A stretch of DNA of 64,000 nt from assembly GCF_003633615.1 (NCBI RefSeq), contig NZ_RBKU01000001.1:5518001-5582000 (forward strand), written 5' to 3'. The stretch comes from Mucilaginibacter gracilis (lineage in GTDB: Bacteria > Bacteroidota > Bacteroidia > Sphingobacteriales > Sphingobacteriaceae). How positions within the stretch are numbered: the stretch's first letter is position 1; each line of letters begins with the position of its first letter. The notes beneath the pieces are model-generated. The model made no database searches. It had not been told where the DNA came from and saw nothing but the letters and a program-made list of their open reading frames with translations. Made by a program: the position numbers and the translations under genes. This document shows, piece after piece, positions 41,740 to 50,605 of this stretch.

Positions 41740-42690
41740 ATGCGCGATATAACCCACAAACAAATAACCCTGCGCACCGCAAAGGCCATAGGCGCAATAT
41801 TTTGCACCGCGGAAACTATAGAGCTTATTAAAACCGATGCCTTGCCCAAAGGCAATTTGTTTGATGTGGCCAAGGCCGCAGGTTTTATAGGCGCAAAGCT
41901 AACGCCCCAATTGCTGCCGCATTGCCACCCCGTACAAATTGACGGTATGGATATGAGCTTTGAGTTTTTGGATAAAGATACCCATGCCGAATATTTCGAC
42001 GATTCAGTGTTTGACCGCTCGGGCATTGTGGTGATGGGTAATGCGAAATCTATCGGTCGTACAGGTATTGAGATGGAAATGCTCACCGCCGTATCGGTAG
42101 CCTGTTTAGAAATTTACGACATGCTTAAACCCGTTGATAAACAACTGGAAATAGGCCACATTAAACTATTGCAAAAACGCGGCGGCAAAAGCGACCGCGA
42201 ACGTTTTTTTGCCACCCCGCCCGTATGCGCGGTACTGGTTTGCTCGGACTCCACTGCCAACGGCACCCGCGAAGACCAAAGCGGCAAACTGATTATAGAC
42301 ATGCTGGCCCAGGTTAACGCCACCGTTACCGATTACCAAGTAGTGCCCGACGATATTGACCAGATACAACAACAAATTAAGCTTTGGGTTGCACGCGATG
42401 TTCACTTTATATTTACCACCGGCGGCACCGGCCTTGGCCCGCGCGATAATACCGTAACCGCAGTAAAGGCCATACTGGAGCGCGAAGCCGAAGGCATTGC
42501 CGAAGCCATGCGCGGCTACGGCCAGCAGCGCACCCCGCTCGCCATGATGAGCCGCGGCATTGCCGGCACCATAGCCCAAACCCTCATTGTAACCCTGCCC
42601 GGCAGCACCAACGGCGTAAAAGAATCGCTGGAAGCCATATTGCCCGGCGTTTTCCACGCACGCAAAATGATTTTAGGGGAAGGGCATTGA
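41740..42690 (+). CDS. moaCB: Bifunctional MoaC/MoaB molybdenum cofactor biosynthesis protein
   Basis: A 316-residue fusion. Residues 1-150 are MoaC, forming cPMP with MoaA: LLPHCHPVQIDGMDMSFE and GIEMEMLTAVSVACLEIYDMLKPVDK (catalytic Lys). Residues ~165-316 are MoaB/MogA-like, adenylating molybdopterin: VLVCSDSTANGTREDQSG and FTTGGTGLGPRDNT. It lies 3 bases after the MOSC gene. Fused moaCB occurs in several bacteria (family knowledge). GC content and codon use match neighbouring genes. Both halves look intact and active. Confidence 0.95.
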   Translation: MRDITHKQITLRTAKAIGAIFCTAETIELIKTDALPKGNLFDVAKAAGFIGAKLTPQLLPHCHPVQIDGMDMSFEFLDKDTHAEYFDDSVFDRSGIVVMGNAKSIGRTGIEMEMLTAVSVACLEIYDMLKPVDKQLEIGHIKLLQKRGGKSDRERFFATPPVCAVLVCSDSTANGTREDQSGKLIIDMLAQVNATVTDYQVVPDDIDQIQQQIKLWVARDVHFIFTTGGTGLGPRDNTVTAVKAILEREAEGIAEAMRGYGQQRTPLAMMSRGIAGTIAQTLIVTLPGSTNGVKESLEAILPGVFHARKMILGEGH

Positions 42691-42975
42691 GGTTTAGTTA
42701 TTGAGTTGATTTAGTTATTGAGGGAGGGTATTTACACATTGTCGTTGCGAGGAACGAAGCAATCGCACGGAAGTATATTAGCCCTGATGTTTTTAATAAT
42801 GGGTCATTCTGAGCGACAGTCGAAGAAGGGAGCGCAGAGGCCGAATAGCTATACAGAGCAGAGATAATTAAAAGGCGAGTGTTAGGCGTCCAAGCCTAAC
42901 TATTAGCAGTCGGCAGCGTGGACGCTGCCAACCGTTGTAACCAAGTGACGGTGGTAAATTTTAATAATTTTTTTT
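42691..42975. other. Intergenic region packed with repeat fragments
   Basis: No gene. Contains TTATTGAG words (42698-42725), the left half of the ATTGCGAGGAACGAAGCAAT repeat (42742-42770), a GTCATTCTGAGCGACAGTCG repeat common in this phylum (42806-42826), and a perfect GGCAGCGT/ACGCTGCC hairpin (42912-42929). It separates the Moco genes from the AT-rich orphan gene. Confidence 0.6.
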
Positions 42976-43917
42976 ATGTTGAATGAAGCTGATTTTTTTT
43001 GGAAAAACTGGAGATTGGGAACTGAATTGCAAATCGCAGGAACTTTCTTATATAATGGATTGTATGCATTCGATCAAATGGAAAGTTTCTATCATGAAGC
43101 AGAAGTTTTTGAGTTTTTATACAATATCTCTGTGGGATTGGAGCGGTTAGCCAAAATTACCGTTATTCTTTTAGAACATGATATTCAAACTGATCAAGAA
43201 GATTTTGAAAAAAAATTGATTACGCACGATCATTTTAACCTTTTGAACAGAATTAAAGCTCATAAAGAAATCACGATGGGTAAGTCTTCAACAAAATTCT
43301 TGCAAGTGATTAAAGACTTTTATCATTCATCTCGATATAATCGGTATAATAAAAAATCCGTTTATGCTGAAAATCACGAAGCAAAATTTAGACGTTTTTT
43401 AGAGGAAGAATTAGATATAAAAGTTAAGGTTGAAATGATTGAAACAACGCCGAACGATCAGCGAATAAAAAATTTTATTGGAAAAATCATCAGTAAAATA
43501 ACTTTACAACTTTATGAAATAATCCGTAATGAATGTAGAAGAATGAATATCTACACCTACGAAGTGAACTATGAATCAAAAGCATTTAAAATTTTCATTA
43601 GAAAAGAATTCTCTTTTAAAGACGAACATTATTTAAAAAAAGAAATTTTAATTCATTTGTTAAGAAAAAGAAAAAAAGGCGATGGTTTCCAAGACTTTGT
43701 AAAAACTATTAAGCCCCTCCCTTTCGAAACTTACAATACCAATTACTACGTTCAATACTTGATGAATTTTCATAAACATCCAATTGTGTTGGATGAATTA
43801 AGGTCAATAGCAGAGGACAAACCATTGAAAAAAGAGCGGCTAGAAAAAGTTTCCTTGCTCGGAGAAGATGTGGAATTTGATAAGTTTAATGACTCCTTTT
43901 TTGATGACTTTTTATAA
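42976..43917 (+). CDS. AT-rich orphan protein (313 aa), function unknown
   Basis: A 313-residue soluble protein I do not recognise. No signal peptide or membrane helix. The N-terminal half is helical (MLNEADFFWKNWRLGTELQIAGTFLYNGLYAFDQ..., VFEFLYNISVGLERLAKITVILLEHDI); the middle is K/E/R-rich; the end is acidic (EDVEFDKFNDSFFDDFL). Its GC content is visibly far below its neighbours and codon use favours A/T third positions (AAA, TTT, GAA), so it is probably acquired. Bracketed by repeat-rich DNA, it splits the Moco cluster. Anything from a defence gene to a cargo gene of a lost mobile element is possible. Confidence 0.75.
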   Translation: MLNEADFFWKNWRLGTELQIAGTFLYNGLYAFDQMESFYHEAEVFEFLYNISVGLERLAKITVILLEHDIQTDQEDFEKKLITHDHFNLLNRIKAHKEITMGKSSTKFLQVIKDFYHSSRYNRYNKKSVYAENHEAKFRRFLEEELDIKVKVEMIETTPNDQRIKNFIGKIISKITLQLYEIIRNECRRMNIYTYEVNYESKAFKIFIRKEFSFKDEHYLKKEILIHLLRKRKKGDGFQDFVKTIKPLPFETYNTNYYVQYLMNFHKHPIVLDELRSIAEDKPLKKERLEKVSLLGEDVEFDKFNDSFFDDFL

Positions 43918-44103
43918 TATCCCATCACCAGCGCACGCCTGTGGCGTATGCTTCACCATCCCCGGCGCGGTATTGCCATAATGCAAAAAGCGCTGCGTAC
44001 TTGTACCTAGATGCATACAGCTCCTGCATGTAAATTGGCGTCATCTCCCCTCCACATCCCGCAATATTTTATTATGTTTACATCCATAACTGATTTCTTT
44101 TCA

Positions 44104-46155
44104 ATGAAAACTAATACAAGCAAATTTATTATTGCCGGGGCGTTGGCTATGGTTTTTGGCCAGCAGTTTAGCGGCAGGGCGCAATCGCATCCGGCAAACG
44201 ACCCGGTATTTCAAAATCTGGATAAATCGGTCAGTCCCGGTGCCGATTTTTTTCGTTATGCCAACGGTACCTGGTTAAAAAACAACCCCATCCCTCCTGC
44301 CTATTCAAGCTGGGGAATTGGCAATGTGGTTAGCGAGGATATCCGCAGTCGCCTCAAAAAAATTAACGAAGATGCCATTAACGCCAACGCTGCCAAAGGC
44401 ACCAGTACCCAAAAAATAGGCGATTTTTACTATAGCGGTTTAGACAGCGTAAACATCGAAAAATTAGGCATAACCGCCATTAGCGAACCACTCGCCAAGG
44501 TTGACCAGATAACCGACGTAGCAGGTATTTTAAGCACCGTTGCTTACCTCAATACCGTTGGCGCGCGCACCTTTGTTAGCGCCGGTGTTGGGCAAGACGA
44601 TAAAAACAGCTCGAAAATGATGCTGCAATTAAACCAGGGCGGTTTAGGCTTACCCAACCGCGACTACTATTTTAAAACCGACGCCCGCACTACCAAAATA
44701 CGCACCGACTATACCGAAAAGTATATCCCCAACATGTTTGTGCTTTCGGGCTATACCGATGAGCAGGCTAAGGCGGCGGCCAAAAGCGTTTTTACTATAG
44801 AAAAGGCACTTGCCGATAGCAGCCGCAAACTGGAAGATCTGCGCGACCCTTACCATAACTACAATAAAATGCCCGTGGCGCAGTTTAACAAACTTACGCC
44901 CAACATTAACTGGAAGGTGGTTTTCACCAACATGGGCATACCTAATGTTGATACCGTTATTGTTGGCCAGCCCGAGTACTATGTAGCCGTAAACAAATAC
45001 CTCAAAACCTTTACTATTGCCGATTGGAAGGCTTACCTCCGCTGGAAAGTGCTTACCTCCTACGCGCCTTATCTCAGCAAAAGCTTCGATCAGGAAAATT
45101 TCCGTTTTACGGGAACGGTGCTGAGTGGCCGTAAGGTGCAATTGCCACGCTGGAAACGCGTTTTAGATACCGAAAACGGCATTATGGGCGAACTGCTGGG
45201 CCAGCTTTTTGTGCAGGAATACTTTCCGCTTAAAGCGAAACAACGTTATACCGACCTGGTTGAGGCCATCCGCCAGGCTTACCGCGAGCATATTGCCCAA
45301 CTGGATTGGATGAGCCCCGAAACCAAGCAAAAAGCCCTCTACAAGCTTAACAGCATACATGCCAAGGTTGGTTACCCCGATAAATGGAAAGATTTTTCTA
45401 AACTCAGTATCGATCGTGGTTCGTATGCCGTAAATGTAATGCACGCCAGGCATTGGGCTTATTTAAACAACATTAACAAACTGGGCAAACCTGTCGACCA
45501 TACAGAATGGAACATGACCCCGCAAACCTATAACGCCAATTACGAGCCATCAAACAACGAAATTACCTTGCCTGCCGCCCAGTTTATTATCCCCGGCATT
45601 AAGGATGAGGATATTGACGACGCTGTGGTTTATGGCTACTCGGCAGCGTCAACCATTGGGCACGAAATTACCCACGGTTTTGACGATGAGGGCCGCCAGT
45701 ACGATGCCAAAGGCAACCTAAAAGCCTGGTGGACGGCTGCCGATTCGGTAAAGTTTACCCAACGCGCGCAGGTACTGGTAGATCAGTTTAACGCCTATAA
45801 GGTTTTAGATAGCCTGCACGTTAACGGCAAAGCCTGCCTCGGCGAAAACATTGCCGACCTTGGCGGGATAGTTTTAGGTGTTGATGCCTTTAAAAAAACA
45901 AAGCAATATAAAGAGGGTAAATTAATAAACGGCCTAACGCCTATGCAGCGTTTCTTTTTAGGCTACGCCATTGGCTGGCTGGGCCAGCAGCGCGACGAAG
46001 AACTTGCAGGCCGCATATTAACCGACGTACATGCCCCCGGCTTTCTACGCGTTAACGGCCCCTTTAGCGATGTACCCGAATTTTACCAGGCCTTCGGCAT
46101 CAAAAAAGGCGACGCCATGTGGATAGATCCTGATAAAAGGGTGAAGATTTGGTAG
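44104..46155 (+). CDS. M13 family (neprilysin/PepO-like) zinc metallopeptidase
   Basis: A 683-residue gluzincin of the periplasm or outer surface, with a signal peptide (ending SGRAQ). Zinc motif HEITH in TIGHEITHGFDDEGRQYD, third ligand Glu in CLGENIADLGG, and substrate-binding NANYEPSNNEITLPAAQF. Degrades oligopeptides (family knowledge). I choose the ATG at 44104, which begins a normal signal sequence; one 93 bases upstream gives an atypical N-terminus. Lies inside the Moco region but with no functional tie. Confidence 0.93.
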   Translation: MKTNTSKFIIAGALAMVFGQQFSGRAQSHPANDPVFQNLDKSVSPGADFFRYANGTWLKNNPIPPAYSSWGIGNVVSEDIRSRLKKINEDAINANAAKGTSTQKIGDFYYSGLDSVNIEKLGITAISEPLAKVDQITDVAGILSTVAYLNTVGARTFVSAGVGQDDKNSSKMMLQLNQGGLGLPNRDYYFKTDARTTKIRTDYTEKYIPNMFVLSGYTDEQAKAAAKSVFTIEKALADSSRKLEDLRDPYHNYNKMPVAQFNKLTPNINWKVVFTNMGIPNVDTVIVGQPEYYVAVNKYLKTFTIADWKAYLRWKVLTSYAPYLSKSFDQENFRFTGTVLSGRKVQLPRWKRVLDTENGIMGELLGQLFVQEYFPLKAKQRYTDLVEAIRQAYREHIAQLDWMSPETKQKALYKLNSIHAKVGYPDKWKDFSKLSIDRGSYAVNVMHARHWAYLNNINKLGKPVDHTEWNMTPQTYNANYEPSNNEITLPAAQFIIPGIKDEDIDDAVVYGYSAASTIGHEITHGFDDEGRQYDAKGNLKAWWTAADSVKFTQRAQVLVDQFNAYKVLDSLHVNGKACLGENIADLGGIVLGVDAFKKTKQYKEGKLINGLTPMQRFFLGYAIGWLGQQRDEELAGRILTDVHAPGFLRVNGPFSDVPEFYQAFGIKKGDAMWIDPDKRVKIW

Positions 46156-46156
46156 T

Positions 46157-46305
46157 TCATTGGTTCATTTGTCATTAGTTAATTGGTGGACTTGCATACT
46201 GCAAATCATAAAAAAACCGGCAATATCGCCGGTTTTTTTATGATTTGCTTTCAGTTCTGTCACTATAAAAGACCAATGAACTAATGACTAATGAACTAAT
46301 GAACC
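46157..46305. repeat. Iterated-word hairpin around a terminator
   Basis: Outer words TAGTTCATTGGTTCATTTGTC (left) and ATGAACTAATGACTAATGAAC (right) flank the perfect terminator hairpin at 46201-46248. The design fits a convergent gene pair. Confidence 0.7.
46201..46248. terminator. Bidirectional terminator, 21-bp perfect arms
   Basis: Arms GCAAATCATAAAAAAACCGG-C and its complement around AATATC, with A-run on the left and T-run on the right, between the M13 peptidase (+) and SYLF (-) genes. Confidence 0.93.
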
Positions 46306-46989
46306 TCAATACAACCCTCTCAAAGTTTCTTTCAACTCTTTTACCGAGTTTTCCGATGTTTTGTCGGTACCTGCAAACAGGGTGCGGGCCGAGTATGATT
46401 GGCCGTAGAAGGCATTATCTGCCTTGGCATCAATATCAAGTTTAGCACCGTTTATGCTGATACCTGCAAACAAGCCACGGCTGCGCGAGTACGAATACAC
46501 TTCGGCCTCCAGTTTATAATCCGTATTAGCCGATGAACTGCGGCCAACCGGTCCGGCTGCTGCCGATATATCGCCGCCAAGGGTAAAGCTGCCTGTGCCT
46601 ATGCGGTGCAGGGTTTTAGCACTTTTAAATACCAGCACCAAATCAACCGATTGTACGCCGGCCTGTAAGCCAAAGCTACCGCCCGTCATGGTAACAAATA
46701 CGGGGTTGCTCCATTTGCCGTCGGGCAGTTTAACCATGGCAATGCCTTTGCCGCGTTTGCCGCCAATTACAAAACCAGCATTAATTAACTTAGGGATAAT
46801 GATAATGCCGTTTGTTTTTTCTAACAACTCGCGCGGTATGCTTTCCTTCATTTTACCAAAATCGCGTAAAACGCCTGTGGCATCCTCTATTTTGTCGTGC
46901 TCTTTATCCTGCGCGCTTACGGTTGTAAGCATCATAACAGATGCCAGCAACAGCATAGCAGGTAATCTAAATAATTTTAACGTTTTCAT
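46306..46989 (-). CDS. Secreted lipid-binding SYLF (YSC84-like) domain protein
   Basis: A 227-residue exported protein (signal peptide ending MLTTVSAQ). The SYLF/Ysc84 domain is seen across residues ~40-225: IPRELLEKTNGIIIIPKLINAGFVIGGKRGKGIAMVKLPDGKWSNPVFVTMTGGSFGLQAGVQSVDLVLVFKSAKTL, GSFTLGGDISAAAGPVGRSS, YSYSRSRGLFAGISINGAKLDID. The domain binds phosphoinositides in eukaryotes; in bacteria its role is unclear, perhaps lipid binding at the envelope. Alone on its strand, convergent with the M13 gene. Confidence 0.9.
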   Translation of the reverse strand: MKTLKLFRLPAMLLLASVMMLTTVSAQDKEHDKIEDATGVLRDFGKMKESIPRELLEKTNGIIIIPKLINAGFVIGGKRGKGIAMVKLPDGKWSNPVFVTMTGGSFGLQAGVQSVDLVLVFKSAKTLHRIGTGSFTLGGDISAAAGPVGRSSSANTDYKLEAEVYSYSRSRGLFAGISINGAKLDIDAKADNAFYGQSYSARTLFAGTDKTSENSVKELKETLRGLY

Positions 46990-47066
46990 ATCTTGTGTTT
47001 TAAGTACATTACATTTTACAACACAAAAGCGGTGCTTGTGTTTGCTTAAATTGCAAACGGGTTGGC

Positions 47067-47447
47067 CTAAAAGCCAAAAAAATCAATTACCGAACCAAAA
47101 TACGCGCCATCCCAGCCTTCAACAATATCATCAAAATCATCATCCGGAATATTGGTGTGCCTCAACTCAACCGAGGTTTCGTTTTTGGCCCCATGCAGTA
47201 TAATAGTCACTATTGATTCTTCTGCCTGCTCGCCAAAGTACCATTGCTGCACTATTTTTTTATTCTCAATAAACTCAATGTTTTTACCCACAATGCTGCC
47301 GCCCCATAAGCTAAAATCGGTGCCGGGTTCGGTACTCATTTGTACCTCTTCGCCCGTCCAAATTTGTAAACTAAGCGGGTTGGTAAGGGCGTTATATATT
47401 TCTTCGGGAGTAGCGGGTATAACGTAGTATTTTTTAAAATTCTTCAT
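47067..47447 (-). CDS. SRPBCC domain protein (AHSA1-like)
   Basis: A 126-residue START-like protein: MKNFKKYYVIPATPEEIYNALTNPLSLQIWTGEEVQMSTEPGTDFSLWGGSIVGKNIEFIENKKIVQQWYFGE..., the AHSA1 pattern, followed by HTNIPDDDFDDIVEGWDGAYFGSVIDFF. AHSA1-like bacterial proteins are small, cytoplasmic and mostly unassigned. The ATG at 47447 fits homologous N-termini; an ATG 18 bases upstream adds LLTTS residues. Faces the moeA gene across 208 bases. Confidence 0.85.
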   Translation of the reverse strand: MKNFKKYYVIPATPEEIYNALTNPLSLQIWTGEEVQMSTEPGTDFSLWGGSIVGKNIEFIENKKIVQQWYFGEQAEESIVTIILHGAKNETSVELRHTNIPDDDFDDIVEGWDGAYFGSVIDFFGF

Positions 47448-47655
47448 GCTGGTTGTTAATAACAAACGGCAAATTTACAGTTTAAATTGTACACGCGCTT
47501 AGGCAATGTAATTAAGTTATACTTTTGGTGGTTACAAAAAAGCAGCAGCTCACCGCGTAGTTAAGTAACCAGGTAATGGTTACCTAAGCCCAGCAAACTT
47601 AAAAAGCCGCCCCAAAGCCGGCTTTTGCACTGTTGGCTTTTTGCTATATTTAGCC

Positions 47656-48840
47656 ATGCTTACTTACATACAAGCCCGGCAAACTATAACCGCCCTATCG
47701 CGATTGTTTGGTACCGAAATTATTAATTTGGCCGGTGCCGATAACCGCGTACTTGCCCAGGCCGTTAGTGCCGATAGGGACTACCCGCCCTTTAACCGTG
47801 CCACTATGGATGGCTACGCCATTAATATTGCTGATTGGGAAAACGGCACGCGCCAGTTTACCGTACAGCAAATTATTTATGCCGGGCAGGCAGAACAAGC
47901 GGATTTACAAGCCGCACATTGCTATAAAATAATGACGGGCGCACCCGTACCGCCATCGGCAAATGCGGTTATACGGCGCGAAGATGCAGAGGCACTTAAC
48001 ATACTGGTTAGCTTTAATGTAACAACCATAAAACCCTACCAAAACATTGCCCGGCAAGGCGAGGATATTAAAAGCGGCCAAAGTATTTTAACTGCCAATA
48101 CACTTTGCACACCTGCTGTGGTTAGCCTGCTTGCCACGTTGGGCCAAAACAACATTACGGTTAAAAGCCTGCCCAAAGTTGCACTTTTTACCACCGGCAA
48201 CGAGGTTGTTGATGCTTCGGCAGCTATTTTGCCTAACCAGATACGCAACAGCAACCAATATTTGCTGTGCAGTTTGCTCAAAAAATGGCTCATTAAACCG
48301 CAGGTATGCAGGCATATTGCCGACGATAAGGCGCAGCTGAATGCGGCTTTAGCCGAAGTATTAAATTTTGATATGGTAATTAGCTGCGGAGGCGTATCTG
48401 CCGGTGATGCCGATTATTTGCCCGAAGTATTAGAAGGCCTGGGCGTTAAAAAACTGTTCCACAAGCTGTCAATAAGGCCGGGCAAGCCTATTTGGTGCGG
48501 GCAGTTGCCTAACGGCGGTTTGGTTTTTGCCTTGCCGGGAAATCCGTTTTCGTGCATGGTAACGTTTAAATTGTTTATTGAGGCCTACCTTTCGGTTTGT
48601 TTTGGTTTGGGGATGCCGCCCGTTTTGCAACTGCCTTTTAACGGCAAACGCAAGCGCAGCAGCAGTTTTGATGAGTTTTTTCCGGTAGCTATTTCGGGGC
48701 AACCTTCGGCAATTAGCCCTATCGCCATCAATACTTCGGGCGATATACGTTTGGGATTAAACGCCGGTGCGCTGGCCTTTCACCCCGCCGATACCGACGA
48801 ACTGCAGCCCGGAGATATGGTGAATTGCCTGTTGCTTTAA
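47656..48840 (+). CDS. moeA: Molybdopterin molybdenumtransferase MoeA
   Basis: A 394-residue enzyme inserting molybdate into adenylyl-molybdopterin, releasing AMP. Motifs: PPFNRATMDGYA, KIMTGAPVPPSANAVIRREDAE, TTGNEVV, ISCGGVSAGDADYLPEVLE, SIRPGKPIWCGQLPNGGLVFALPGNPFSCMV. Four-domain MoeA length. I choose ATG 47656 (MLTYIQARQTI), rather than a TTG 15 bases upstream. It heads the second Moco block; moaA follows after 198 bases containing a word-hairpin. Works with the MoaB half of the moaCB fusion. Confidence 0.95.
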   Translation: MLTYIQARQTITALSRLFGTEIINLAGADNRVLAQAVSADRDYPPFNRATMDGYAINIADWENGTRQFTVQQIIYAGQAEQADLQAAHCYKIMTGAPVPPSANAVIRREDAEALNILVSFNVTTIKPYQNIARQGEDIKSGQSILTANTLCTPAVVSLLATLGQNNITVKSLPKVALFTTGNEVVDASAAILPNQIRNSNQYLLCSLLKKWLIKPQVCRHIADDKAQLNAALAEVLNFDMVISCGGVSAGDADYLPEVLEGLGVKKLFHKLSIRPGKPIWCGQLPNGGLVFALPGNPFSCMVTFKLFIEAYLSVCFGLGMPPVLQLPFNGKRKRSSSFDEFFPVAISGQPSAISPIAINTSGDIRLGLNAGALAFHPADTDELQPGDMVNCLLL

Positions 48841-48879
48841 GTAGTTGAGGCCTCTTCCATTAAACAAAAAGAAATTAAT

Positions 48880-48960
48880 AATGAATGCCGAATGATGAAA
48901 TAAATTTCGGTGTTGGGTGTTCAAAATTCGATGTTCGATATTTGTTCCAACCCCATTCCT
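48880..48960. repeat. Word-rich intergenic stretch before moaA
   Basis: Words ATTTCGGTGTTGGGTGTTC and ATTCGATGTTCGATATTTG are variants of one unit, without a full complementary arm here; complements occur in the 62.25-62.33 kb gap. Confidence 0.45.
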
Positions 48961-49038
48961 ATGTTTAAAACATTGTCATATTCGGTACGTTTGTTAACAG
49001 CATGTGCCGCATCGGTAAAATTTGTATAAATTTGATTA

Positions 49039-49992
49039 ATGGTTAATTTGGACGATAAATATAATCGCAGTTTTAAAACTTTACGGGTGAGCTTATTGAG
49101 CACCTGTAACCTGGGTTGTATTTATTGCACCATGGGCAGCGAAGATGAAATAGCCCACGACCATCGCCCACAAACGCCTGCCGCTAATTTTGTTAAAATA
49201 ATTGCGGGCTTACACGGCCAGCTCAACTTAAAAACCATTAGGCTAACCGGCGGCGAACCTTTGCTTTACCGCGAACTGGAAACCGTAATTAAAGGCATTA
49301 CGGCCCTGGGCATTGCCGATGTGCGGATGACGAGCAATGGCTTTTTATTGGAGCGCATGGCGCCCAAATTAAAGGCAGCGGGGTTACGGTCGGTAAATGT
49401 ATCGTTAGATGCCATGGATGCCGAAACTTTTTTTGCCGTAACACGTCGCAAGCAATTGCAACGCACGCTGGCCGGCATTGAGGCTGCCATAGCCTGCGGT
49501 TTGGAGGTGAAAATAAATTCGGTAATAATGCAGGGCCAAAACGATAAACAAATACTGCCGCTGCTTAATTACGCCTTTAAGCAAAACGTACCCATCAGGT
49601 TTTTAGAGGTGATGGCTATGGGGCATTTATTTGGCAATTCGGAAAAACACCTGTTTACCCAGCATCAAATATTAGATGTTATTGCAAGCCGGTATAATTT
49701 TGTGCGGCTTGCGCGAAAAACCTCGGCAACAGCCAATTACTGGCAAACCGAACAGGGCGGTATATTTGGCATTATAGGCAACGAGAGTGAACCTTTTTGT
49801 CAGGATTGCAACCGCCTGCGCTTAGATGCCGAAGGCAATATTTACGGCTGCCTAAGCAACAACAACCCCATCCCGCTAAACGGTAACGAAAACAATATTG
49901 AACTAACAGGTAAATTACAACAAGCCATGCAACAAAAACAAAACCTGCACTTTGTTGGCAGCGCACTAAGTATGATGCACATTGGGGGGTAG
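49039..49992 (+). CDS. moaA: GTP 3',8-cyclase MoaA
   Basis: A 317-residue radical SAM enzyme performing the first Moco step (GTP to 3',8-cyclo-GTP, with MoaC). The SAM cluster cysteines are C23-x3-C27-x2-C30 (CNLGCIYC). The second [4Fe-4S] cluster motif is in EPFCQDCNRLRLDAEGNIYGCL, and the essential C-terminal GG is present (MMHIGG-stop). Arg-rich GTP site follows the second cluster. Lies between moeA and moaD; the gap before moaD holds large repeats. Confidence 0.96.
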   Translation: MVNLDDKYNRSFKTLRVSLLSTCNLGCIYCTMGSEDEIAHDHRPQTPAANFVKIIAGLHGQLNLKTIRLTGGEPLLYRELETVIKGITALGIADVRMTSNGFLLERMAPKLKAAGLRSVNVSLDAMDAETFFAVTRRKQLQRTLAGIEAAIACGLEVKINSVIMQGQNDKQILPLLNYAFKQNVPIRFLEVMAMGHLFGNSEKHLFTQHQILDVIASRYNFVRLARKTSATANYWQTEQGGIFGIIGNESEPFCQDCNRLRLDAEGNIYGCLSNNNPIPLNGNENNIELTGKLQQAMQQKQNLHFVGSALSMMHIGG

Positions 49993-50371
49993 GTTTTTTT
50001 AATGATTGAATTATTGAGTGATTGAAGGATTGAGTTACTGATTGAGTGAGTGATTGATTGGATGATTGAAGGATTGAGTGACTGAATTTAATTATATTTT
50101 TTCATTCAATCACTCAATAATTCAATCCTTCAATCATTAAAATTGCGAGGTACGAAGCAAACGCACGGAGCCATTTAGCCCTGCAAAGCGGCCCGGCCAG
50201 CGTGCGGTTGCCACGCTATCGCTCGCAATGACAGTACAGTATTGATTTAATATTTTAATTATAATTTTTCATTCAATCACTCAGTAACTCAATCCTTCAA
50301 TCATTCAATCACTCAATAATTCAATAACTCAATCCTTCAATCATTCAATCCTTCAATCATTAAACTTAACA
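49993..50371. repeat. Large iterated-word hairpin with nested ATTGCGAG repeat
   Basis: Left arm repeats GATTGAAG and GATTGAGT words; two right arms repeat CAATCCTT and CAATCACT words (50103-50139 and 50271-50365). Between the right arms sits a full ATTGCGAGGTACGAAGCAAA...TCGCTCGCAATGACA repeat (50141-50232). Non-coding, inside the Moco block. Confidence 0.75.
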
Positions 50372-50605
50372 ATGAAAATACAGGTTTTTGCAGTTTTAAA
50401 AGATTACTTTGATAAGGAGTTTGAGCTTGGCGGCGATGTTGCCGATGTGGCGTCGCTACAGCAAAAACTAATAGCCTTAAACACCGATGCGGCCGGCATT
50501 TTAAAAATTTGCCGCTTTGCCGTTCACGACGAATTTGTTGACCAAAATTATAGCTTAAAAAATAATGATACCATCTGCATATTTCCACCCAGCAGCGGTG
50601 GTTGA
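50372..50605 (+). CDS. moaD: Molybdopterin synthase small subunit MoaD
   Basis: A 77-residue ubiquitin-like sulfur carrier ending in SSGG; the terminal glycine is adenylated by MoeB and thiocarboxylated. Pattern MKIQVFAVLKDYFDKEFEL...VASLQQKLIALN...FAVHDEFVDQNYSLKNNDTICIFPPSSGG. Length matches family. moaE overlaps its stop. Confidence 0.93.
   Translation: MKIQVFAVLKDYFDKEFELGGDVADVASLQQKLIALNTDAAGILKICRFAVHDEFVDQNYSLKNNDTICIFPPSSGG

Noticed and set aside
42976..43917. AT-rich orphan gene as a transposase
   Set aside because: No DDE, HUH or serine-recombinase motif and no flanking inverted repeats or target duplication could be found.
47500..49038. Molybdenum-cofactor riboswitch upstream of moeA or moaA
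   Set aside because: The leaders are AT-rich or made of word repeats and no Moco aptamer pattern was seen; such riboswitches are mostly found in other phyla.
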